Shown here in pieces: positions 1-4,997 of a stretch of DNA of 5,631 nucleotides. The stretch's first letter is position 1, and every line of letters begins with the position of its first letter. This DNA comes from Nonomuraea sp. GTDB lineage: Bacteria > Actinomycetota > Actinomycetes > Streptosporangiales > Streptosporangiaceae. The notes below the pieces were generated by a model. It was given only the letters and a program-made list of their open reading frames with translations, was not told where the DNA came from and ran no database searches. The DNA lies in NCBI GenBank assembly GCA_013362835.1, contig JABFVJ010000256.1:1-5631 (forward strand). The letters run 5' to 3'. The position numbers were made by a program, and so were the translations under genes.

Positions 1-1
1 G

Positions 2-169
2 GGCCTGTCGTCGAACATCAAGGTGATCGACAACGTCTTCAGCCGCAAGGTGTGGCCCAAGGGCGGTTACGCGGGCCCGGTGTCGTACTGGGACTCCGAC
101 GGGCCGGGCAACGTCTGGCGGGGCAACACCTGGGAGAGCGGCGGCGCGGGCGTCCTGGGCTCGGACTAG
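2..169 (+). CDS. C-terminal fragment of a probable secreted parallel beta-helix protein (5' end outside window)
   Basis: An open frame enters from the left edge and ends at TAG 167-169, giving 55 residues that start GLSSNIKVIDNVFSRK and end GVLGSD. The fragment is rich in Gly, Asn, Trp and Ser, with short alternating patterns such as IKVIDNVFSR, VSYWDSDG, NVWRGNTWE. This matches the last coils of right-handed parallel beta-helix proteins, which in actinomycetes are commonly secreted or surface carbohydrate-active or hypothetical proteins. It carries no catalytic motif, so no activity can be assigned. It is the only plausible plus-strand gene in the window and runs convergently into the methyltransferase, with the two stop codons overlapping. 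Family assignment rests on compositional resemblance only; another secreted beta-rich protein is possible. The fact that it is a real coding end is better supported than its identity. Confidence 0.6.
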   Translation, partial: GLSSNIKVIDNVFSRKVWPKGGYAGPVSYWDSDGPGNVWRGNTWESGGAGVLGSD

Positions 170-822
170 CTGCGGATCGCGATGACCGACTTCACCAGCC
201 CGGCCAGCCGCTCGAAGCGGATGTGGGACTTGGGGAAGTAGTGCCGCATCTCGGTCACGCTCAGCAGCTCGACCTCCATCGCGATCATGCGGGCCGCGTC
301 CCGGTCGGAGGTCGGGGTGTGGACGAGCGGCCAGCGGCGCAGGATCGTCGTACGGGCGGCGAGCGGCAGGAACTGGAACCCGGGGAAGAGGAAGTGCGGT
401 TCGACCGGGAAGTACCGGTAGGGCGTCTGCACCCAGTGCCGCTCGGCCATCTCGTGCACGGTGTCGGCGAAGCGCTGCCGGCGCTGGTGGCCGCCGACGT
501 GCTCGATCACGGCGTTGGAGAACACCAGGTCGTAGCGGGTGCCGCGGATCGCGGGCGGCAGGTCGCAGGCGTCGGCGATGTCGGCCCGCAGCCACGGCGG
601 CAGGTCGGCGGGCGGCTGTTCGAGGTTGACGATGTGCACGTGCGCCGGGCGGACCGGCGCGCGCATCCAGGCCCCGGCCGTGCCGCCGAGGTCGAGGACG
701 TTCATCTGGTCGAGGTCGGGGAAGCGGTGGGCGAACCACTGCCACCTTCGCGCCCGCGCCTTGGCGCCCAGCGAGTCGGGGGCGTCCACGAAACGACTGC
801 GCAGGGCATTGAGACGGCTCAT
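166..822 (-). CDS. Class I SAM-dependent methyltransferase
   Basis: This 218-residue protein has a Rossmann-type methyltransferase core. Motif I is VLDLGGTAG at residues 42-50, the SAM-binding glycine loop. An acidic residue ends strand 2 (NLEQP, E68), a likely ribose contact. DIADACDLP (81-89) and YDLVFSNAVIEHVGG (97-111) correspond to the later core strands; the latter is the usual 'FSNAVIEH' signature of small-molecule and sugar methyltransferases of the UbiE/Methyltransf_11 type. The C-terminal half (about 130-218) is a family-specific substrate region rich in aromatics and Arg. The start is ATG at 820-822, preceded by GGAGGGG seven bases upstream. It lies 59 bp downstream of the SDR gene on the same strand, suggesting co-transcription and a role in glycan or natural-product decoration. 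The methyl acceptor cannot be read from the sequence. Its TAG stop overlaps the stop of the convergent plus-strand gene. Confidence 0.88.
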   Translation of the reverse strand: MSRLNALRSRFVDAPDSLGAKARARRWQWFAHRFPDLDQMNVLDLGGTAGAWMRAPVRPAHVHIVNLEQPPADLPPWLRADIADACDLPPAIRGTRYDLVFSNAVIEHVGGHQRRQRFADTVHEMAERHWVQTPYRYFPVEPHFLFPGFQFLPLAARTTILRRWPLVHTPTSDRDAARMIAMEVELLSVTEMRHYFPKSHIRFERLAGLVKSVIAIRS

Positions 823-829
823 AAAGGCA

Positions 830-836
830 CCCCTCC
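830..836 (-). promoter_or_regulatory. Shine-Dalgarno site of the methyltransferase gene
   Basis: On the minus strand this reads GGAGGGG, seven bases before the ATG at 822. It fixes the methyltransferase start and shows that the gene is translated independently of the upstream SDR gene, whose stop is 59 bp away. Confidence 0.75.
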
Positions 837-840
837 GGCC

Positions 841-852
841 GGGACAAGTCCC
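841..852. repeat. Short dyad GGGAC-AA-GTCCC between SDR and methyltransferase genes
   Basis: A 5-bp inverted repeat with a two-base centre lies in the 59-bp gap, a few bases upstream of the methyltransferase Shine-Dalgarno. It could be a small operator or a weak RNA fold, but a repeat this short is expected often by chance in GC-rich DNA. I see no clear -35/-10 promoter in the gap. Confidence 0.3.
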
Positions 853-881
853 CTAATGCTCCCAGAATTCTGCTCGCGCGG

Positions 882-1805
882 CTAAGAGCGCGATTCTTCG
901 TGACATTCTTGGGACGCATACCAATTGACCGTTCGGCGCAACCCTTCGTCCAATTCCGTGACAGGACGCCAGCCGAGCCGGTCCGCCGCCGGCGCGATGT
1001 CGCCGACCTGCGTCACGTCGTGCGGACGATCGGGGGCCGTGCCGAATTCGGGTTTACCGGTCGTGCCGGTGATGCGGTAGAGGCGCTCGACGATCTCGTG
1101 GGCGGGCGTCGGCACGCCGGTGCCGATGTCGAGCGTGTGACCGACCGCCTTGTCGGACTCGCCCGCCAGGACGAACGCGTCGACGACGTCGTCGACGTAG
1201 ATCCAGTCGGCGAGCTTGGTGCCCCTGGTGAGCCGGGGACGCCGGCCGCCCAGGAGACAGAGGGTCACGTACGGCACGAGCTTGGTGGTGTCGGGCTGGG
1301 CGGGCCCGTAGACCATGCCGGGACGCAGGACGGTGACGGGAAGGTCCCAGAGCCGGTGGTAGAGCTGCGCGTAGCCCGTGGCGGCCCACTTGGACATCGC
1401 GTACGCCGACGACGGCGGCTCATGGGCGTTGCCCGGACGCGGCTCCTCGATCGAGCCGGTGAACACGGTCCTGACGTCGTACTCGCGGGCGGCGGCCAGG
1501 ACGTTGACCGCGCCGACGACGTTGCTCTCCAGCGTGGCCCGTACGACCTCCTCGCCCCGCGACCCGGTGACCTCGCTCGCGAGGTGGAACAGCAGGCTCG
1601 GGCGTACGGACCGGAACAGCCGCGAGGTGACACCGGCGTCACAGAGCTGCGCCTGGTGCCAGATCTCGCCGTGGCGGGCCTGCTGCGGACGGCGGCTGAC
1701 CGCGTGCACCTGGGCGCCCAGCGCCCGTAAGCGGGCGACCAGGTGTGAGCCGATGAAACCGGCCGCCCCCGTCACCATCACCACGGCCTCAGGCCAGTGC
1801 GACAT
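882..1805 (-). CDS. NAD(P)-dependent epimerase/dehydratase (extended SDR), probable nucleotide-sugar enzyme
   Basis: This 307-residue protein has the extended short-chain dehydrogenase/reductase architecture. The N-terminal Rossmann fold carries VTGAAGFIGSHL with G13, G16 and G19 (GxxGxxG). The FHLAS segment (73-77) is the usual NNAG-equivalent. S118 in FTGSIEE is the likely catalytic Ser, and Y135-A-M-S-K139 is the YxxxK active site. RPGMVYGP (161-168) is the substrate-loop signature of the UDP-glucose 4-epimerase/GDP-mannose dehydratase class, followed by DWIYVDDVVDAF (200-211). Length is normal for the family. The precise sugar substrate, or whether it epimerises, dehydrates or reduces, cannot be told. 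A longer in-frame start at 1895 exists, but ATG 1803-1805 is preferred: GGAGG lies ten bases upstream and the Rossmann motif starts at the expected position. It precedes the methyltransferase on the same strand, and the pair looks like a small tailoring operon. Confidence 0.9.
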   Translation of the reverse strand: MSHWPEAVVMVTGAAGFIGSHLVARLRALGAQVHAVSRRPQQARHGEIWHQAQLCDAGVTSRLFRSVRPSLLFHLASEVTGSRGEEVVRATLESNVVGAVNVLAAAREYDVRTVFTGSIEEPRPGNAHEPPSSAYAMSKWAATGYAQLYHRLWDLPVTVLRPGMVYGPAQPDTTKLVPYVTLCLLGGRRPRLTRGTKLADWIYVDDVVDAFVLAGESDKAVGHTLDIGTGVPTPAHEIVERLYRITGTTGKPEFGTAPDRPHDVTQVGDIAPAADRLGWRPVTELDEGLRRTVNWYASQECHEESRS

Positions 1806-1815
1806 CGTGGATTGA

Positions 1816-1820
1816 CCTCC
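1816..1820 (-). promoter_or_regulatory. Shine-Dalgarno site that sets the SDR start
   Basis: The minus strand reads GGAGG ten bases before ATG 1805. It decides between this start and the 30-residue longer in-frame ATG at 1895, which has no such site and would overlap the end of korB. The site begins only seven bases after the hairpin at 1828-1859. Confidence 0.7.
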
Positions 1821-1827
1821 GTGGAGA

Positions 1828-1859
1828 AGATGGAGCCGTTTGGGGCGACGGCTCCATCT
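1828..1859 (-). terminator. Perfect 12-bp inverted repeat, probable terminator or attenuator after korB
   Basis: AGATGGAGCCGT (1828-1839) and ACGGCTCCATCT (1848-1859) are exact reverse complements separated by an 8-base loop. In the minus-strand transcript the hairpin forms 10 bases after the korB stop, followed by a weak pyrimidine-rich stretch (TCTCC) rather than a long U-tract. Actinomycete terminators often lack a U-tract, so termination of the korAB message is the simplest reading. Because its far arm ends seven bases before the SDR Shine-Dalgarno, it could equally act as a leader structure controlling the SDR gene. Confidence 0.75.
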
Positions 1860-1869
1860 AATACACGAA

Positions 1870-2916
1870 CTAGCCGATGCGCCAGGTGTCTCCACCCATG
1901 AGCAGATCGCTCAGGTCGCCGGGGCCCTTCTGCGCCACGGCCTCCTCCAGCTGCTCGGCCATGAGCACGTCGTAGGCCGGGCGGTCGACCTGGCGGAAGA
2001 TGCCGATCGGCACGTGCTCGAAGGCCGGCTCGTCGAGCCTGCTGAGCGCGAAGGCCACCGACGGGTCGGGGTTGTGCGCGTCGTGCACGAGGATCTGGTC
2101 CTCGCTCACGCCCGCGCGCTCCACGACCTGGATGCCGCCGTTGGCGGCGCGTACGACGGCCTTGGAGTTGCTCACGATCGGCTGCCCGTGCTCCAGGCGC
2201 AGCGTGATGTCGTCGCGGACCTCGGGGTCCTTGAGCTGCTCGAAGGCGTTGTCGTTGAAGATGTTGCAGTTCTGGTAGATCTCGACCAGCGATGTGCCCC
2301 GGTGTGCCGTCGCCTCGCGCAGCACCGACTGCAGGTGCTTGCGGTCGGAGTCGATCGTGCGCGCCACGAACGACGCCTCGGCGCCGATGGCCAGCGAGAT
2401 CGGGTTGAACGGCTTGTCCAGCGAGCCCATCGGCGTCGACTTGGTGATCTTGCCGACCTCGGAGGTGGGCGAGTACTGGCCCTTGGTCAGACCGTAGATC
2501 CTGTTGTTGAACAGCAGGATGTTGAGGTTGACGTTGCGGCGCAGCGCGTGGATCAGGTGGTTGCCGCCGATCGACAGCGCGTCGCCGTCACCCGTGATCA
2601 CCCACACCGACAGGTCGGGCCTGGAGGCGGCCAGGCCGGTCGCGATCGCGGGCGCGCGGCCGTGGATCGAGTGGAAGCCGTAGGTGTTGAGGTAGTACGG
2701 GAACCGCGAGGAGCAGCCGATGCCGGAGACGAACACGATGTTCTCGCGCCGCAGCCCCAGCTCGGGCAGGAAGCTCTGCACCGCGGCCAGGATCGCGTAG
2801 TCGCCGCAACCCGGGCACCAGCGCACCTCCTGGTCGGACTTGAAGTCCTTCAGCCCCTGCTTGACGTCGGTCTTGGGAACCAGGCTCAGGCCCTTCCCGT
2901 TGACGAGCTCAGTCAC
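1870..2916 (-). CDS. korB: 2-oxoglutarate:ferredoxin oxidoreductase, beta subunit (KorB)
   Basis: This 348-residue subunit carries thiamine diphosphate and one [4Fe-4S] cluster of the cytosolic 2-oxoacid:ferredoxin oxidoreductase. All four expected cluster cysteines are visible: C34 and C37 in WCPGCGDY, C68 in GIGCSSRFPYY, and C217 in IYQNCNIF. Their spacing closely follows the two-subunit archaeal enzymes of the Sulfolobus type. HGRAPAIATG (85-94) and GDGDALSIGGNH (109-120) to NN (137-138) form the ThDP/Mg site (GDGx...NN), followed by YGLTKGQYSPTS. The C-terminal 100 residues complete the domain. The start is GTG 2914-2916, with a weak AGGA eleven bases upstream inside korA. The gene overlaps korA by 8 bp (GTGACTGA), so translational coupling is likely. 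The motif set matches the mycobacterial Rv2454c-type KorB. Preference for 2-oxoglutarate over pyruvate is inferred from family membership. Confidence 0.95.
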   Translation of the reverse strand: MTELVNGKGLSLVPKTDVKQGLKDFKSDQEVRWCPGCGDYAILAAVQSFLPELGLRRENIVFVSGIGCSSRFPYYLNTYGFHSIHGRAPAIATGLAASRPDLSVWVITGDGDALSIGGNHLIHALRRNVNLNILLFNNRIYGLTKGQYSPTSEVGKITKSTPMGSLDKPFNPISLAIGAEASFVARTIDSDRKHLQSVLREATAHRGTSLVEIYQNCNIFNDNAFEQLKDPEVRDDITLRLEHGQPIVSNSKAVVRAANGGIQVVERAGVSEDQILVHDAHNPDPSVAFALSRLDEPAFEHVPIGIFRQVDRPAYDVLMAEQLEEAVAQKGPGDLSDLLMGGDTWRIG

Positions 2917-4753
2917 TGTCGATCACGTCCTGAATGACTCCGGCCAGCTCCTCGGCCTTGAACGGGAGCCCGCGCACGCGGTTGTAGCTGATCACGTCGA
3001 CGAGGTAGCGGGCCCGCAGCAGCAGCGCGAGCTGGCCGAGGTTGATCTCGGGCAGCAGCACCTTGTCGTACCTCTTGAGCACCTCGCCGGTGTTGGCCGG
3101 CAGCGGGTTGAGGTGACGCAGGTGGGCCTGGGCGACCTTGCCCCCCGCCCGCCTGATGCGGCGTACGGCGGCCGCGATCGGCCCGTACGTCGAGCCCCAG
3201 CCGATCACCAGGACCTTGGCGTCGCCGTCGGCGTCGTCCACCTCAAGGTCGGGGACGTCGATGCCGGCGATCTTGGCGGCCCGGGTGCGGACCATCAGGT
3301 CGTGGTTGTCGGGGTCGTAGGAGATGTTGCCGGTGCCGTCGGCCTTCTCGATGCCGCCGATGCGGTGTTCGAGGCCGGGGGTGCCGGGGATGGCCCAGGG
3401 GCGGGCCAGCGTCTCGGTGTCACGCTTGAAGGGCAGGAACTGGCCGTCCTCGCCGTTGGGCTCAGTCGTGTAATTCTGCGAAATGTCGGGCAAGTCGGAA
3501 ACTTCGGGCAGGCGCCACGGCTCCGAGCCGTTGGCCAGGTAACCGTCCGAGAGCAACATGACCGGGGTGCGGTACTTGACCGCGATCCGCGCCGCCTCGA
3601 TGGCCGCGTCGAAGCAGTCGCTCGGCGACATCGGCGCCACGATCGGCAGCGGCGACTCGCCGTTGCGGCCGAACATGGCCATCAGCAGGTCGGTCTGCTC
3701 GGTCTTGGTCGGCATGCCCGTGCTGGGACCGGCGCGCTGCACGTCGACGACGATCAGCGGCAGCTCGGTGGTGACCGCGAGACCGACCGTCTCGGCCTTC
3801 AACGCCACACCGGGGCCGGAGGTGGTGGTCACGCCCAGCGCCCCGCCGAACGCGGCCCCCAGCGCCGCGCCGACGCCCGCGATCTCGTCCTCCGCCTGGA
3901 AGGTGCGGATGCCGAACCGCTTGTGCTTGGACAGCTCGTGCAGGATGTCGCTGGCCGGGGTGATCGGGTAGGACCCCAGGAACAGCGGCAGCTTCGACAG
4001 CACGCTCGCCGCGATCAACCCGTACGCCAGGGCCTGGTTCCCGGAGATGTTGCGATAGACGCCGGGGGTCAGCCTGGCCGGCTTGACCTCGTAGGAGACC
4101 GAGAACGACTCCGTGGTCTCGCCGTAGTTCCAGCCCGCCTGGAAGGCCGCGATGTTGGCCTTGGCGATGTCGGGCTTCTTGGCGAACTTCTGCTGGAGGA
4201 ACGTGATCGTCTGCTCGGTCGGCCGGTGGTAGAGCCACGACAGCAGGCCGAGGGCGAACATGTTCTTGGCGCGCTCGGCGTCCTTCTTGGAGATCTCGAA
4301 GCCTTCGAGCGCCTTGACCGTGAGCGAGGTCAGCGGCACCGCGTGCACGCGCCACTCGCTCAGCGACTCGTCCTCCAGGGGGCTGGCGGCGTAGCCGACC
4401 TTCTGCAGGTTGCGCTTGGTGAACTCGTCGATGTTGGCGATGATGTCGGCGCCGCGCGGGAGATCGCCGAGGTTGGCCTTGAGCGCGGCCGGGTTCATGG
4501 CCACGAGCACGTTGGGCGCGTCGCCGGGCGTGAGGATGTCGTGGTCGGCGAAGTGGAGCTGGAAGCTCGACACGCCGGGCAGGGTGCCCGCGGGCGCGCG
4601 GATCTCGGCGGGGAAGTTGGGCAGGGTCGACAGGTCGTTGCCGAACTCCGCCGTCCCCGCCGTGAAGCGGTCGCCGGTGAGCTGCATCCCGTCGCCGGAG
4701 TCACCGGCGAACCTGATGATCACCCGGTCGAGTTGCTGGACCTGCTTCGTCAC
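2909..4753 (-). CDS. korA: 2-oxoglutarate:ferredoxin oxidoreductase, fused gamma-alpha subunit (KorA)
   Basis: This 614-residue protein is a natural fusion of the gamma domain (about 1-195; RFAGDSGDGMQLTGDRF near the start) and the alpha domain (about 235-614). It pairs with KorB to convert 2-oxoglutarate and CoA to succinyl-CoA and CO2, reducing ferredoxin. The YPITPAS motif (262-268) is the substrate-entry signature of two-subunit 2-oxoacid oxidoreductases. R340 and T349 in QRAGPSTGMPTK match the Arg/Thr pair implicated in 2-oxoacid recognition in the Sulfolobus enzyme. The C-terminal transketolase-like domain is about 512-614. Length is normal for the family, and it has no ferredoxin domain of its own. 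The start is GTG 4751-4753 with GAGGAGGA seven bases upstream. Mycobacterium tuberculosis KorAB (Rv2455c/Rv2454c) is the characterised actinobacterial counterpart, supporting an alternative TCA step during fatty-acid use. Residues 415-430, between the domains, use unusually many A/T-ending codons. Confidence 0.95.
   Translation of the reverse strand: MTKQVQQLDRVIIRFAGDSGDGMQLTGDRFTAGTAEFGNDLSTLPNFPAEIRAPAGTLPGVSSFQLHFADHDILTPGDAPNVLVAMNPAALKANLGDLPRGADIIANIDEFTKRNLQKVGYAASPLEDESLSEWRVHAVPLTSLTVKALEGFEISKKDAERAKNMFALGLLSWLYHRPTEQTITFLQQKFAKKPDIAKANIAAFQAGWNYGETTESFSVSYEVKPARLTPGVYRNISGNQALAYGLIAASVLSKLPLFLGSYPITPASDILHELSKHKRFGIRTFQAEDEIAGVGAALGAAFGGALGVTTTSGPGVALKAETVGLAVTTELPLIVVDVQRAGPSTGMPTKTEQTDLLMAMFGRNGESPLPIVAPMSPSDCFDAAIEAARIAVKYRTPVMLLSDGYLANGSEPWRLPEVSDLPDISQNYTTEPNGEDGQFLPFKRDTETLARPWAIPGTPGLEHRIGGIEKADGTGNISYDPDNHDLMVRTRAAKIAGIDVPDLEVDDADGDAKVLVIGWGSTYGPIAAAVRRIRRAGGKVAQAHLRHLNPLPANTGEVLKRYDKVLLPEINLGQLALLLRARYLVDVISYNRVRGLPFKAEELAGVIQDVIDSD
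2928..2931 (-). promoter_or_regulatory. Weak Shine-Dalgarno of korB inside the korA end
   Basis: AGGA on the minus strand lies eleven bases before the korB GTG, longer than optimal. With the 8-bp korA/korB overlap, this suggests korB is translated mainly by ribosomes finishing korA, which would keep the two subunits near equal amounts. Confidence 0.45.
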
Positions 4754-4760
4754 AGCTCAG

Positions 4761-4768
4761 TCCTCCTC
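4761..4768 (-). promoter_or_regulatory. Strong Shine-Dalgarno site of korA
   Basis: GAGGAGGA on the minus strand lies seven bases before the GTG start at 4753. It supports that GTG as the true korA start. The adjoining inverted repeat begins two bases upstream of the site. Confidence 0.8.
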
Positions 4769-4769
4769 G

Positions 4770-4800
4770 ACGCGCCAAGGCGCGGTTGCGTTGGGCGCGT
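4770..4800 (-). promoter_or_regulatory. Leader hairpin directly upstream of the korA Shine-Dalgarno
   Basis: ACGCGCCAA (4770-4778) pairs with TTGGGCGCGT (4791-4800) over nine base pairs with one bulged base, leaving a 12-base loop. An alternative tight fold uses CGCGCC/GGCGCG at 4771-4784. In the korA message the stem ends one base before the GAGGAGGA site, close enough to affect ribosome access. A regulatory role is inference from position only. Confidence 0.4.
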
Positions 4801-4833
4801 TCTCTGTTTCCATGCTAGATCCTCGGAAGCTCA

Positions 4834-4866
4834 CGCGTTTGCCAGCCCGCGAAAGCGGGTAACGCG
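4834..4866 (-). repeat. Two-part stem-loop in the deacetylase-korA gap
   Basis: CGCGTT (4834-4839) pairs with AACGCG (4861-4866), and inside it CCCGC (4846-4850) pairs with GCGGG (4855-4859) around a GAAA/TTTC tetraloop, with an asymmetric internal loop of six against one bases. It could be part of the korA 5' leader or a terminator for the deacetylase transcript, whose stop is about 130 bases earlier. There is no U-tract after it. Confidence 0.4.
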
Positions 4867-4925
4867 GTCGGAAGTCAGGGTGAGATGGGAGAACGACGAC
4901 ACAGTCCCGATGCGAGCCTGCAGAG

Positions 4926-4939
4926 GTCTACATGCAGAC
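4926..4939. repeat. Imperfect 14-bp dyad centred on CATG, possible operator
   Basis: GTCTACATGCAGAC is palindromic except for one mismatched pair (A at 4930 against C at 4935). Its size and position upstream of korA would suit a dimeric repressor or activator, but no second copy is visible in the window and chance occurrence is possible. Confidence 0.25.
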
Positions 4940-4997
4940 GTGCGAAGAGGACGGTTCGGGTCACGAGCGCCAACTATACGTCCCCCCATCACGTGTG

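Larger units (their letters stand above)
4754..4997. other. Intergenic region and leader upstream of korA
   Basis: This 244-bp gap lies between the deacetylase stop and the korA start, both on the minus strand, and must hold the korA promoter if korA is not read from the deacetylase gene. I see no clean -35/-10 pair. TATAGT at 4973-4978 (minus strand) resembles a -10 box but lacks a matching -35. Three dyads are present: 4770-4800, 4834-4866 and 4926-4939. No convincing small gene is present; a 72-codon plus-strand frame starting at 4885 runs antisense into the deacetylase and looks spurious. Confidence 0.6.

Noticed and set aside
176..183. ATCGCGAT palindrome near the convergent gene ends as a terminator
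   Set aside because: It is only eight bases, has no loop, and lies inside the methyltransferase coding sequence.
52..885. A 277-codon open frame on the plus strand opposite the methyltransferase
   Set aside because: It is out of frame with the beta-helix fragment, Arg/Gly/Val-rich, and antisense to a gene with clear SAM-binding motifs.
1806..1895. 30-residue N-terminal extension of the SDR starting at ATG 1895
   Set aside because: It overlaps the end of korB, lacks a Shine-Dalgarno, reads through the inverted repeat, and places non-family sequence before the Rossmann motif; ATG 1805 has GGAGG at proper distance.
1840..2937. A 365-codon open frame on the plus strand opposite korB
   Set aside because: Composition is a mirror of korB coding sequence, and korB has clear cofactor motifs; no independent evidence for the antisense frame.
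4973..4978. TATAGT as a korA -10 promoter box
   Set aside because: No acceptable -35 hexamer lies 16-19 bases upstream on the minus strand, so it is mentioned only as a weak possibility.
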